DNA from: Mesorhizobium sp. 1M-11
GTDB taxonomy: Bacteria > Pseudomonadota > Alphaproteobacteria > Rhizobiales > Rhizobiaceae
DNA: 64,000 nt
Assembly: GCF_001303895.1 (NCBI RefSeq)
Contig: NZ_LJSD01000001.1
Coordinates: 1-64,000, forward strand
Reading direction: 5' to 3'
The first letter of the stretch is position 1. Each line of letters begins with the position of its first letter. Under the pieces are notes generated by a model that saw nothing but the letters and a program-made list of their open reading frames with translations, was not told the DNA's origin and ran no database searches. Positions 8,825 to 17,802 of this stretch are shown piece after piece. The translations under genes and the position numbers were made by a program.

Positions 8825-9780
8825 TGTCTGCGAACCGCGAACCAATGCTGCGCCCCCTCGTTTACAAGGCGTTGCGCGGCCTGAAGGTTGCGGAATACTG
8901 GCTCACCGCGCGTGTGGCGATGACGATACTAGCCGTCCTGCGGATATTGCCGCCGGATCGCGCCCTCAACTTCATCGACCGTGCCACTCGCAGGATCGGC
9001 CCGATGGTCGGACGCCATCGCGTCGCCATTGCCAATCTCAAGCAGGCCTATCCCGACAAGAGTGACGCCGAGATCGAAAAGATCGCGTCCGACATGTGGG
9101 GGAATATGGGGCGGTTGGCAGGCGAGTACGTCTTCCTCGATCGGCTTTTCGACTACGATCCTGATGCCGAGACACCCGGTCGCGTCGAGGTGATCGGCAA
9201 GGAACTCTTCCTGAAAATCCGAGATGAGAAGAAGCCGCACATCTTCTTCACCGCCCATATGGGCAATTTCGAGCTGCTGCCGGTGGCGGCTGCCACCTTT
9301 GACCTGTCGGTATCAGCGCTTTTCCGTGCTCCGAACAACCCCTATCTGGCCGAATACATCTTCAGGACGCGCGCAGCGACGATGGGGGAACTGCTCGCCT
9401 CCAAGAACGGCGTCTCCTTCGCCATGGCGCAGGTGCTGGAACGCGGCGGCAATGTCGGCGCTCTCGTCGACCAGAAATTCACCAATGGCGTGCTGTCCAC
9501 CTTCTTCGGCCAACAATGCCAGACCAGTCCCCTGGTGCCGAAACTGGCACGCCAGTTCGACTGCGACGTCTATCCTGTCTTTTCCGTGCGCCTGCCGGGC
9601 AACCGCTTTCGGCTGACGCTGTGCGACAAGCTTGAGCTGCCGCGCAACGCTGCCGGCCAGTTGGATGTGGCCGCGATGGTGCAACTGATGAACGACACCG
9701 TCGAAGGCTGGGTTCGGCAGGATCCTGGTCAGTGGATGTGGTTCCATAAGCGCTGGCAGATCCGGGGCCGTACTCGGTAG
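8824..9780 (+). CDS. lpxXL: Lipid A very-long-chain acyltransferase LpxXL
   Basis: This belongs to the LpxL/HtrB lysophospholipid acyltransferase family and is the last gene of the acpXL operon, so it most likely moves the 27-hydroxyoctacosanoyl chain from AcpXL to the primary acyl chain of the lipid A precursor at the inner membrane. The 318 residues begin with a hydrophobic anchor region (about residues 22-45). The HX4E catalytic dyad is H145 and E150 in FTAHMGNFELLP. The C-terminal DPGQWMWFHKRW segment is the family signature. The start overlaps the preceding stop in ATGTCTG..TGATG fashion, indicating translational coupling. Confidence 0.93.
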   Translation: MSANREPMLRPLVYKALRGLKVAEYWLTARVAMTILAVLRILPPDRALNFIDRATRRIGPMVGRHRVAIANLKQAYPDKSDAEIEKIASDMWGNMGRLAGEYVFLDRLFDYDPDAETPGRVEVIGKELFLKIRDEKKPHIFFTAHMGNFELLPVAAATFDLSVSALFRAPNNPYLAEYIFRTRAATMGELLASKNGVSFAMAQVLERGGNVGALVDQKFTNGVLSTFFGQQCQTSPLVPKLARQFDCDVYPVFSVRLPGNRFRLTLCDKLELPRNAAGQLDVAAMVQLMNDTVEGWVRQDPGQWMWFHKRWQIRGRTR

Positions 9781-9914
9781 AACGCCGCGCATGCGATTTC
9801 TCGCGCGAATGTGACCCATGTCGCGGACGTGAATCGCTTAAACTCGCAACTTCTGTCACACTCGATCGTTAACTTTTTTAATCGACAGTGCGGTCATAGC
9901 AGGGCGGCAGGGCG

Positions 9915-10082
9915 ATGACGGACGAACAGACAAGGAAGAAGGACACGGCGCTGTGGACGCCCTGGGGCAGCCAGCAACCGGCAAAGCCAGGCGAGAAATT
10001 CGCAGCTTTGCGACGACTGGCGAAGCGACTGCGCAGTGTCCGAAAGAAAAAGATGGCAAAACCTGCCGTCGCCGGCAACTAG
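9915..10082 (+). CDS. Small basic hypothetical protein
   Basis: This 55-codon frame starts MTDEQTRKKD and ends in a lysine- and arginine-rich stretch with two amphipathic runs (LRRLAKRLRSVRKKK). A GGCAGGGCG run lies just upstream of the ATG, and the codon choice is plausible. It has no signal peptide, no cysteine and no membrane segment. It follows lpxXL by 134 bp on the same strand and precedes the convergent anchor-subunit gene by 55 bp. I do not recognise a family. The strongly basic tail would allow nucleic acid or membrane-surface binding, but that is only a possibility. Confidence 0.4.
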   Translation: MTDEQTRKKDTALWTPWGSQQPAKPGEKFAALRRLAKRLRSVRKKKMAKPAVAGN

Positions 10083-10137
10083 GCCTGCCAAGGGCCACCG
10101 CAATCAACCGCTACTGCATGGTGAATGCGCGCCCGGC

Positions 10138-11073
10138 CTAGCCGCCGTAATAATTCATCACGGCGTGACGCGCTTCCGCGAAAAACAGCCAACGCTCAGT
10201 CAACATCCCAACGACGTGGCTGAGCACTGCAGCCACCAGGGCCAGGATCGCCACGGCTCCAGTTTCGGCTCCCGCCAGCAACGCGGCCATCACCAGGAAA
10301 ACCAATGCTCCCGGCAGCAATCCGCCCAATAGCAGTGCGAGCTTGCGTAACTTGGCGGCATGTTTGCGCGCGACACGGAAGCCCATCTCATTGGTCAGGT
10401 AGTTCTCGGTGACATGCGGCCGCTCGAACAACCGAACACGGCCGATGGTGCCAAGGCCGGTTGCGCTTTCCGGTGTCGACAATGGCTGAAGGCTGTCGAG
10501 ATTGCGCAACCAGGTGATCTTCACTGCCCAGGCTGCGATCAACAGAACCAGCACGAAGAACAACAACAGACTCGCGGATCCGCCACCTGCAACACCAAAG
10601 GCACTGCCCAGCAATGCCCCTCCAGCCAGTGCGAACAACAAATAGCAGAATGTCGTCAGTCGCGAGTGCCAGGCCTGCACTGACTTCAGCGAAGCGTAGA
10701 TCATCGAGGTGCAGAAGACCGTCGCAAGCGACAGCACGGACCCGACAAGGCCAATCGGCGCCCAGTAGCGTCCTTCGATGACGCAGAGCCACGCCGACAC
10801 GGTCAGCGGCACAAAAGCCAGAACCGACAGCACGCCCTCGCGCGACAGCCAGCTCGAGCGCCATTGCGAGAATGCGCGCCAAGCGCGCTGCGGATTGCCG
10901 AGATGCAGCGTCGACGACAGCAGCCCGCCGGCGATCAAGCCCAATGCTGCAATGTGAGCAACCTTGGTGGCAACTGCTGCCGGGTCGAGCAGTCCGAGTC
11001 CCAGAATCGCAGCCAGACCGTAGCCGAGGCCTGACAGCACGGTGAAGGCGATGATGGAGGCAGCCGGATGCAT
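10138..11073 (-). CDS. soeC: DmsC-type membrane anchor subunit of a molybdoenzyme (SoeC-like)
   Basis: This 311-residue protein has about eight hydrophobic helices and matches the DmsC family of quinone-reactive anchor subunits. It begins MHPAASIIAFTVLSGLGYGLA, a typical DmsC opening, and has no heme-ligand motif that I can assign. It would hold the two cytoplasmic subunits at the inner membrane and pass electrons between their iron-sulfur chain and the quinone pool. It is the last gene of a three-gene unit, three bases after the iron-sulfur subunit. The alternative is a DMSO-reductase-like enzyme with reverse electron flow; the subunit set does not separate these. Confidence 0.82.
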   Translation of the reverse strand: MHPAASIIAFTVLSGLGYGLAAILGLGLLDPAAVATKVAHIAALGLIAGGLLSSTLHLGNPQRAWRAFSQWRSSWLSREGVLSVLAFVPLTVSAWLCVIEGRYWAPIGLVGSVLSLATVFCTSMIYASLKSVQAWHSRLTTFCYLLFALAGGALLGSAFGVAGGGSASLLLFFVLVLLIAAWAVKITWLRNLDSLQPLSTPESATGLGTIGRVRLFERPHVTENYLTNEMGFRVARKHAAKLRKLALLLGGLLPGALVFLVMAALLAGAETGAVAILALVAAVLSHVVGMLTERWLFFAEARHAVMNYYGG

Positions 11074-11076
11074 GGA

Positions 11077-11844
11077 TCAAATTCGGTCCAACATGCCGTC
11101 GAGCCAGGCAAAGAAGCCGGTGGCGCCGCTCGTGTCCTCGCCCTTTGCCATCTGGCTGGCGCATGCCGCCAGCGACGTCCTTGGCCGGGGTGGCAGATAT
11201 TTGTTCACCGGGCGCGTTCCCTGCTCCGGCATCAGGTCGATGCCGCCACGCTCGGCAACCATGACGGAGACGACCGACGACGGGTCGCCCAGGTCCCCGA
11301 AGTGGCGGGCATTGGCCGGGCAGGTACGCACGCAGGCCGGCTGCCGGTCCACCTCCTCGATGGTCTCGTTGTAGATGCGGTCGATGCAGAGCGTGCACTT
11401 CTTCATCACGCCGGCAGCCAGATCCATCTCGCGCGCGCCATAGGGACACGACCAGGCGCAAAGACCGCAGCCGATGCATTTCTCCTCGTCGACCAGCACG
11501 ATACCGTCCTCGGCGCGCTTGTAGGAAGCGCCGGTCGGACACACGGTCACGCAAGGCGCGTCTTCGCAATGCAGGCAGGATTTCGGAAAGTGGACGATAC
11601 GTGCCTCGCCCGCCTCACCGACCACCTCACCGCCTTCCGGCACCACCTCGAAGGAATGCACGCGGTTGAGCCACGCGCCCGAAACATCGGCCCCATAGGG
11701 CTTCTGGTCCGACAAAGCCGCGCCATAACCGCCGGTGTTCCATTCCTTGCAGTTCACCACACAGGCATGACAGCCGACACAGACGTCGAGGTCGATGACG
11801 AGGCCGAGTTTCTTCGCTGTGGGCAATGCTGGGAGCGAGGTCAT
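11077..11844 (-). CDS. soeB: Four-cluster ferredoxin subunit of a molybdoenzyme (SoeB-like)
   Basis: The protein (255 residues) has four cysteine groups for [4Fe-4S] clusters: CVGCHACVVNC at about 20, CLHCEDAPCVTVCP at about 93, CIGCGLCAWSCP at about 125 and CTLCIDRIYN with PACVRTCP between 148 and 180. This is the DmsB/SoeB arrangement for relaying electrons between a molybdopterin subunit and a membrane anchor. I start at 11844 because this ATG overlaps the stop of the catalytic gene as ATGA, a translational-coupling signature; an ATG nine bases further upstream is possible. No signal peptide is visible, so it works on the cytoplasmic face. Confidence 0.9.
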   Translation of the reverse strand: MTSLPALPTAKKLGLVIDLDVCVGCHACVVNCKEWNTGGYGAALSDQKPYGADVSGAWLNRVHSFEVVPEGGEVVGEAGEARIVHFPKSCLHCEDAPCVTVCPTGASYKRAEDGIVLVDEEKCIGCGLCAWSCPYGAREMDLAAGVMKKCTLCIDRIYNETIEEVDRQPACVRTCPANARHFGDLGDPSSVVSVMVAERGGIDLMPEQGTRPVNKYLPPRPRTSLAACASQMAKGEDTSGATGFFAWLDGMLDRI

Positions 11845-14690
11845 TGCGCCCACTCCTGCCCATAGCGCAGTTCCGTTGGGCTCGGCTGCTCACCGTCCGG
11901 CTCGGCGATGCCCGGGAAATGCGGTTCACTCACCGCGCCCTTGTCGGCTTTCTCGATGCGAACCCTGAGATCATACCAGGCGGCCTGGCCGGTGATCGGA
12001 TCGGAATTCGACCAACGAAACCCGCCCTCCTTTGCCGGTAGAAGTTCGTGGATCAAATGATTCATCAGGAAGGATTTTTGCGCTTCCGGAACGTTGCGGT
12101 CCAAGCCCCACGCCCCTTCCCGCTTGCCGATTGCGTTCCAGGTCCACACGGTCGAGGAGTTCACGGCCTCCATCCGCGCCACCGGCACCTTGATGCGGCT
12201 GTGATGCGAGATCAGCCACACCCAGTCGCCATCGACAAGGTTCAGCTCGTCACAGACCGAGCCCGGCACATAAAGCGCGTTGGACGTATGGATCTGTCTC
12301 AACCACGCGTTCATCGAGCCCCAGGAATGGTACATCGCCGCCGGACGCTGGGTGATGGCGTGATAAGGAAACTCCTGACCGTCGACCATCGCCTCGCCGA
12401 ATGGCCGGTACCAGTCAGGCAGCGGATCGAAAGCATGAAGGATGCGTTGCCGGTGGGTTTCCGGTGCTAAGGGCTCCCGCACGCCTTCTGCAGACAGCCG
12501 GAATTTCTGCAGCGATTCCTGGTAGAGCTGGAACGTCACCGGTTGAGGCGTATCGAAGAAGCCCATGCGCACGGCGAAATCCTGATAGGCTTGGTTGGCG
12601 TGCTTGAAGAACTGCGCTTCCAGCGGGACATGCGCCGAGAAGAACGAGCCGTTTTCGATATAGCGTTGTAATTGCTCGGGATTGGTCGCACCGCGCCCGG
12701 CACGGTCGCCCTTCAGGCCCCGGAAACCCGCCAGAGGACCAATACCCGGCCGGCGTTCATGACGCACGATGTAATCGGCATAGTCCTTGTAAAGCGCTTT
12801 GCCGTGATTGTCGGCAAAGCCCGGTAATCGCAACCGCGCGCCGAGGTCGATCAGCACGCTCTGGAAACCGCGCACGTCGCGATCCGGCTCGATCACTGGC
12901 CAGCGGATGGCGTCCTGTACAGCGTCCGGTTCCGAAATCGGCCGGTCGAGCAGAGAGATGCAGTCGTGGCGCTCGAGATAGGTCGTGTCGGGCAGGACGA
13001 CATCGGCATAGGCGACCATCTCCGAAGCGTAGGCGTCGGAATAGATGATTTTGGGGATTTTGTACTCGCCGGTCGTCTCGTCCTTGTCCTCGAGCATGCG
13101 GATGACGCCCGCCGTATTCATCGAGGAATTCCAGGCCATGTTGGCCATGTAGAGGAACAGCACATCGACGGGGTACGGATCGCCCGCGTGGGCGTTGGCG
13201 ATCACCATGTGCATCAGCCCGTGCACGGATAACGGCGCATCCCAAGAGAACGCCTTGTCGATGCGGGTCGGCCGGCCTTGTGGATCGACCAGCAGGTCTT
13301 CCGGTCCGCGCGGGAAGCCGAGATGTGGCCCCGACAGCGGCTTGTTCGAACCGAAATGCTCGGCCCTGCCATGCGGTGTCGGATGCGCGGATACAGGCTT
13401 GGGATAAGGCGGCTCGAAACGAAAGCCGCCAGGACAGTCGACGGCGCCGATCAGCACCTGCAGCATGTGCAGCGCCCGCGCCGTCTGGAAGCCGTTGGAA
13501 TGGGCAGACAGCCCGCGCATGGCATGGAAAGACACCGGCCGTCCGACAAAGCTCTGGTGGCGTTGCCCGTGTACGTCAGTCCACGGCTGTTCGATGGTTA
13601 TCGCCTCATCGAAGGCTACCCGCGCGATTTCCGCTGCAAGCCCGCGGATCGTATCCGCTGCAACGCCCGTCTCTGCGGATACGGCTTCCGGCGCGTATTT
13701 CGGGTCGAGGTATTTTTCCACCAACAATTGAAAGGATGGCACCGCGAAACGACCGTCCGCGAGTTGTACGCGCCCGGAGAGTGCGGGCCTCGCTCCTTTG
13801 CTGCCAGCCGCGACAACCTGCTCCGTCACAGTCTCGAAGACAAGCGGCCTGCCCTCCCCGTCGCGCGCGAACAAGCCGTGCTCAGCCGTGCCGGCAGCAT
13901 CGATGACCAGCCATGTGGCATTGGAGTAGCGCACCAGATAGTCGACATCGACGCGACGTGCTTTGAGCAGTTCGTGAACGATGGCGAGGATCAGCAGCCC
14001 GTCCGTGCCCGGCCGAATGCCGATCCAGTTGTCGGCAACCGCTGAATAGCCGGTGCGCACCGGATTGACTGAAACGAAGCGGGCGCCGTTCTGCTTCAGC
14101 TTCGCGATGCCCATCTTGATCGGATTGGAATCGTGATCCTCGGCCACGCCGAACAGCACGAACAGCTTGGTGCGGTCCCAGTCTGGCGCACCGAACTCCC
14201 AGAAGGCGCCGCCGATCGTCATGATGCCCGCGGCCGCCATGTTGACCGAGCAGAAGCCGCCATGCGCGGCGTAATTCGGTGTGCCGAACTGCTGGGCCCA
14301 GAAACCGGTCAGGGATTGCGACTGGTCCCGTCCGGTGAAGAAGGCAAGCTTCTTCGGATCGTCCTGGCGCACGTCGTCCAGCCAGCCGGTTGCGATCTCC
14401 AGCGCCTCATCCCAGCTGATCTCCTGGAACTTGCCCGAGCCGCGCGGCCCTACCCGCTTCAATGGCGCACGCAGCCTGGCCGGCGCGTAGTGCTGCATGA
14501 TGCCGGCGGACCCCTTGGCGCAAAGCACACCCTTATTGACCGGATGGTCGCGGTTGCCTTCGATGTAACGGACCTTGCCGTCCTTGATGTGCACGTTGAT
14601 GCCGCAACGGCAGGCGCACATGTAGCAGGTCGTCTTGCGAACCTCGTCGGCCACGGGTTCGGACAGTGCCACCCTCTCGGTGCGATTCAT
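11841..14690 (-). CDS. soeA: Molybdopterin oxidoreductase catalytic subunit, SoeA-like (probable cytoplasmic sulfite dehydrogenase)
   Basis: This 949-residue member of the DMSO reductase superfamily binds bis-MGD and one [4Fe-4S] cluster ligated by C22, C25, C29 and C57 (CYMCACRC, GVLCAKG). A cysteine in HGGFCSVNMAAAG (C147) is the likely molybdenum ligand. The C-terminal molydopterin-binding domain is intact (SCVDELNLVDGD-like region near 850). There is no twin-arginine leader, so it stays in the cytoplasm. Gene order A-B-C with a DmsC anchor and this length match SoeABC sulfite dehydrogenases, which feed sulfite electrons to quinone, for example during sulfonate or sulfonium breakdown. A polysulfide or other substrate remains possible. 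GGAGGA precedes the ATG chosen. Confidence 0.75.
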   Translation of the reverse strand: MNRTERVALSEPVADEVRKTTCYMCACRCGINVHIKDGKVRYIEGNRDHPVNKGVLCAKGSAGIMQHYAPARLRAPLKRVGPRGSGKFQEISWDEALEIATGWLDDVRQDDPKKLAFFTGRDQSQSLTGFWAQQFGTPNYAAHGGFCSVNMAAAGIMTIGGAFWEFGAPDWDRTKLFVLFGVAEDHDSNPIKMGIAKLKQNGARFVSVNPVRTGYSAVADNWIGIRPGTDGLLILAIVHELLKARRVDVDYLVRYSNATWLVIDAAGTAEHGLFARDGEGRPLVFETVTEQVVAAGSKGARPALSGRVQLADGRFAVPSFQLLVEKYLDPKYAPEAVSAETGVAADTIRGLAAEIARVAFDEAITIEQPWTDVHGQRHQSFVGRPVSFHAMRGLSAHSNGFQTARALHMLQVLIGAVDCPGGFRFEPPYPKPVSAHPTPHGRAEHFGSNKPLSGPHLGFPRGPEDLLVDPQGRPTRIDKAFSWDAPLSVHGLMHMVIANAHAGDPYPVDVLFLYMANMAWNSSMNTAGVIRMLEDKDETTGEYKIPKIIYSDAYASEMVAYADVVLPDTTYLERHDCISLLDRPISEPDAVQDAIRWPVIEPDRDVRGFQSVLIDLGARLRLPGFADNHGKALYKDYADYIVRHERRPGIGPLAGFRGLKGDRAGRGATNPEQLQRYIENGSFFSAHVPLEAQFFKHANQAYQDFAVRMGFFDTPQPVTFQLYQESLQKFRLSAEGVREPLAPETHRQRILHAFDPLPDWYRPFGEAMVDGQEFPYHAITQRPAAMYHSWGSMNAWLRQIHTSNALYVPGSVCDELNLVDGDWVWLISHHSRIKVPVARMEAVNSSTVWTWNAIGKREGAWGLDRNVPEAQKSFLMNHLIHELLPAKEGGFRWSNSDPITGQAAWYDLRVRIEKADKGAVSEPHFPGIAEPDGEQPSPTELRYGQEWAQ

Positions 14691-14910
14691 CAATCGAGTT
14701 CCTCCGCTCCGGAACGTACCGGGCCAAAACCGGAAAGGAAATGCGCGAACGAGGTTCCCGACAGCAATTTCGTTCCAACATGGATCACGCCGGAGCATGA
14801 TCTCCCATCAACTTGATAAATTGCGAAAACACGCGACGGCACGCTGAACCGATCATATGGCCGTTTGCGCCAGCTCTCTTGCATTCATTGAACCATCCCT
14901 CTTGGCCGCG

Positions 14911-14938
14911 TTGACTTGCCGCAACATCGTCCTAGCTT
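14911..14938 (+). promoter_or_regulatory. Candidate sigma-70 promoter for the amine oxidase operon
   Basis: TTGACT (14911-14916) and TAGCTT (14933-14938) are separated by 16 bases, about 78 bp before the GTG start. They lie in the 325 bp divergent region 14691-15015 between the SoeA-like gene and the amine oxidase, in which I see no other gene or long dyad. Confidence 0.3.
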
Positions 14939-15015
14939 CGATCGCGCAGCTGGATGGAACGGGGGTGCTTCCGGCTGGGGCGGACGCCGCTAATGGCGGC
15001 CAGAAAGGAATAAAA

Positions 15016-16617
15016 GTGCAACAGAATCACTCAATTAACGGATTGAGCCGGCGCAAGCTGCTGACGCTCATTGGCATGACAGCGGGGTCCGCTGCCATGT
15101 ACCAGGCAATGACCACGATGGGCCTTGCGGCCGAGTCCGGCTACAAAGGGCGTATCAAGCTGGAAGGCGATCCGAAAGGCGCCACCGTGCTGATCCTCGG
15201 GGCTGGTCTCGCCGGCATGACGGCCGCGCTGGAACTGCGCCAGGCCGGCTACAAGGTGAAGATTCTGGAGTACAACAACCGTGCCGGCGGCCGTAATTGG
15301 ACTGTGCGCGGCGGCGACACGTTCAGCGAGCTCGGCGGCGGCAAGCAGACCTGCGAATTCGAAGAAGGTCTCTACGTCAATCTCGGCCCGTGGCGCATCC
15401 CGTACCACCACAACGGCCTGCTCGATTATTGCAAGCGTCTGGGTGTTCAGCTGGAGCCGTTCCAGCAGATCAACCACAATGCTTTCCTGCATTCCTCGAC
15501 CGCCTTCGGTGGCAAGCCACAGCGCGTTCGTGACATCAAGACCGACTTCCAGGGTCATACCTCCGAGCTGCTGGCCAAGGTCGCCCAGAAGGGCAAACTC
15601 GAAGGCGACGTCACCAAGGAAGACCAGGAGATGTTGCTGGAGGCGCTCAAATCCTGGGGCGCGCTCGACAAGGACTATGCCTATGCCAAGGGCCTGACGT
15701 CTGCCGAATATCGCGGTTACGAGAAGGACCCCGGTGGCGGCCTGGGGGCCGCACCCGTTCCCGGCGATCCGATCGGACTTTCCGACATCCTGAAGTCCAA
15801 GCTCTGGGGCGGCCTAGCCAACTTCGCGCTTTATGAATTCCAGACGACGATGTTCCAGCCTGTCGGCGGCATGGGCAAGGTCGGCGAGGCCTTCGCCAAG
15901 GAGGTCGGCGACCTGATCACCTTCAATGCAAAGGTGACCAAGATCGACCAGAACGAGAAAGGTGTCACCGTCACCTATGAGGACACGACCAAGCCTGGCG
16001 CTACACAGGAAGCCAGCGCCGACTGGTGCATCTGTACCATCCCGCTGACGATCCTGAGCCAGATCGACGTCAAGGTCAGCGGCGCCATGCAGGCGGCGAT
16101 CGCGGCTGTGCCCTATGCCTCTTCCGTCAAGGTCGGTTTGCAGTTCAAGCGGCGTTTCTGGGAAGAGGACGACCTGATTTTCGGCGGCGTCTCCTACACC
16201 GATCTGCCGATCACGCAGATCTCCTATCCCAGCACCGGTTTCAACACGACCGGTAAGGGCGTGCTGCTCGGCTGCTATACCTGGAACGGTCCGAATTCCT
16301 ACGAGTTCACGGCGCTGTCGCCGCAGGACCGGGTCAAGCGCGCGGTTGAATATGGCAGCCAGATCCATCCGCAATACAAGGATGAGTTCGAAAACGGCGT
16401 CTCCTGGGCCTGGCACCGCTCGCCCTATACGCTGGGCTGCGCCGGTGACTGGACCGAGGAAGCCCGCAAGGAGCACTACGACAACCTCTGCCAGCTCGAC
16501 GGACGCATCATGCTGGCAGGCGAACATGCCTCCTATATTCCTGCCTGGCAGGAAGGAGCGATCCTGTCGGCCCTCAATGCGATCGAGCGCCTGCATAAAC
16601 GCGTTCTGCAGGGGTGA
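15016..16617 (+). CDS. Tat-exported flavin amine oxidase
   Basis: The product (533 residues) has a twin-arginine leader (SRRKLL at residues 11-16, then a hydrophobic stretch to about residue 38) followed by a monoamine-oxidase fold. The FAD dinucleotide motif is ILGAGLAGMTAALELRQAG at 60-78, with RAGGRNWTVRGG just after; the C-terminal flavin-contact segment reads MLAGEHASYIPAWQEGAILSALNAIERL. It would oxidise a primary or secondary amine to an imine in the periplasm. The GTG start has AAAGGA seven bases upstream and places the Tat motif correctly; the frame is open 159 bp further but without a leader. The cytochrome c and RidA genes that follow suggest cytochrome c as electron acceptor. Confidence 0.85.
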   Translation: MQQNHSINGLSRRKLLTLIGMTAGSAAMYQAMTTMGLAAESGYKGRIKLEGDPKGATVLILGAGLAGMTAALELRQAGYKVKILEYNNRAGGRNWTVRGGDTFSELGGGKQTCEFEEGLYVNLGPWRIPYHHNGLLDYCKRLGVQLEPFQQINHNAFLHSSTAFGGKPQRVRDIKTDFQGHTSELLAKVAQKGKLEGDVTKEDQEMLLEALKSWGALDKDYAYAKGLTSAEYRGYEKDPGGGLGAAPVPGDPIGLSDILKSKLWGGLANFALYEFQTTMFQPVGGMGKVGEAFAKEVGDLITFNAKVTKIDQNEKGVTVTYEDTTKPGATQEASADWCICTIPLTILSQIDVKVSGAMQAAIAAVPYASSVKVGLQFKRRFWEEDDLIFGGVSYTDLPITQISYPSTGFNTTGKGVLLGCYTWNGPNSYEFTALSPQDRVKRAVEYGSQIHPQYKDEFENGVSWAWHRSPYTLGCAGDWTEEARKEHYDNLCQLDGRIMLAGEHASYIPAWQEGAILSALNAIERLHKRVLQG

Positions 16618-16667
16618 CGGCCGCACGGCCCATCCCTCTTTCCCCCAATTTTGCAAGGCACGTCATC

Positions 16668-17081
16668 ATGACTACCAAGACAAACAGGTCACTCGGCCTC
16701 GTCGCAGCAGCGGCAATCCTTACTGCCCTCTCCACCCCTGCCGCCTTCGCCGACTCGGCTGGCGCCACCTTCTCGACCGGCGACAAGTTTTCGCAGAAAA
16801 CGGGAGACGCGCTCTACGCCAACCTCTGCCAGGCCTGCCACATGGAAAAAGGTGAAGGCGCAGTCGGCGCCGGCAAATATCCAGCGCTCGCCAAGAATGC
16901 CAATCTGGAATCGGCTGGCTATCCGATCTATGTCATCCTGCACGGTCAAAAGGGCATGCCGCCCGTCGGCCAGATGCTCGACGACGAACAGGTCGCTGCT
17001 GTCGTCAACTACGTCCGCACGCATTTCGGCAACGACTACAAGGATGCCGCAACCGCGCAGGACGTAAAGGACGCCCGCTAA
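16668..17081 (+). CDS. Periplasmic mono-heme cytochrome c
   Basis: This 137-residue class I cytochrome has a Sec signal peptide (cleavage near AFA-DS, residue 28), one heme attachment motif C54-Q-A-C57-H58 and a likely distal ligand M97 in QKGMPPVGQML. It begins 50 bp after the amine oxidase stop, and the products would share the periplasm, so it is the natural candidate to take electrons from the reduced flavin and pass them to the respiratory chain. Nicotine oxidoreductase of Pseudomonas putida, also a Tat-exported flavin amine oxidase, is known to use such a cytochrome. The pairing here is inferred from position. Confidence 0.9.
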   Translation: MTTKTNRSLGLVAAAAILTALSTPAAFADSAGATFSTGDKFSQKTGDALYANLCQACHMEKGEGAVGAGKYPALAKNANLESAGYPIYVILHGQKGMPPVGQMLDDEQVAAVVNYVRTHFGNDYKDAATAQDVKDAR

Positions 17082-17150
17082 CCAACGACAGGGGGCGGGC
17101 CTCAGGGCCCGCTTCGTCCGACATTTTCAGCAAGAAGGAGAACACCGGCT

Positions 17151-17648
17151 ATGAAAGCACGGACCGGCGCCGCTTTGGTCGCGGCATTGATGACCATGAC
17201 CGGCAGCGCAATGGCGCAAGACGTCGTGCGCCACAAGATCCCGAATTCGGACTTCCCGATCTCCCAGGCGGTCGAAGTTCCAGCGGGCAAGACCACCGTC
17301 TATGTCAGTGGCGCGGTACCTACCGTCGCGGACGAAAAGGCCGAAAAAGGCTCGCTCGCGGCTTATGGCGACACCAAGACTCAGACCGAATCGGTACTGA
17401 AGTCGATCGAGAAAACGCTTGCCGGCCTCGACCTCAAGATGGGCGATGTCGTCAAGATGCAGGTCTTCCTGGTCGGCGATCCGGCCAAGGGTGGCAAAAT
17501 GGACTTCGGCGGCTTCATGGAGGGTTACACGCAGTTCTTCGGTACCAAGGAACAGCCGAACCTGCCGACACGCTCGGTCTTCCAGGTCGCCGGTCTCGCG
17601 GCGCCCGGCTTCCTCGTCGAGATCGAGGTCACCGCGGTCAGGCCGTAA
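17151..17648 (+). CDS. Exported RidA/YjgF/UK114-family protein
   Basis: The N terminus (MKARTGAALVAALMTMTGSAMA) is a signal peptide with cleavage after residue 22, followed by a RidA domain. Cytoplasmic RidA hydrolyses reactive enamines and imines to ketone plus ammonia, using an arginine that salt-bridges the substrate carboxylate; the equivalent is R141 in LPTRSVFQVAGL. Total length is 165 residues, longer than RidA by the leader and a loop near 60-75. It follows the cytochrome gene by 69 bp. In the periplasm, next to an imine-producing amine oxidase, it would be placed to hydrolyse the primary product. This role is inference; the domain call is firm. Confidence 0.87.
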   Translation: MKARTGAALVAALMTMTGSAMAQDVVRHKIPNSDFPISQAVEVPAGKTTVYVSGAVPTVADEKAEKGSLAAYGDTKTQTESVLKSIEKTLAGLDLKMGDVVKMQVFLVGDPAKGGKMDFGGFMEGYTQFFGTKEQPNLPTRSVFQVAGLAAPGFLVEIEVTAVRP

Positions 17649-17673
17649 GTTTTGTTTCGATCGGATTTCATGG

Positions 17674-17700
17674 ATGGGCTGCCTCATGGCAGCCCATTTT
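17674..17700 (+). terminator. Rho-independent terminator after the RidA gene
   Basis: A perfect 10 bp stem, ATGGGCTGCC (17674-17683) with GGCAGCCCAT (17688-17697), encloses the loop TCAT and runs into TTTTC. It lies 25 bp after the RidA stop, closing the amine oxidase operon before the convergent coq7 gene. Confidence 0.85.
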
Positions 17701-17802
17701 CATCGACTTTGAGGCTGGTGAAACACCGGGAAAAAGAGCGTGGACGCCTTCGCCTAGTCACTCTCTTTGGCCCTAGCCATCTCCACGCGCATCCAGGTTG
17801 AA

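Noticed and set aside
6857-8845. 662-codon minus-strand open frame
   Set aside because: It lies opposite fabF1XL and the dehydrogenase, both with intact catalytic motifs; its composition is that of a shadow.
14691-15015. Extra coding exon upstream of the amine oxidase (frame open from 14857)
   Set aside because: The extension would bury the Tat motif inside the protein, while GTG 15016 has a ribosome site and gives a normal Tat leader.
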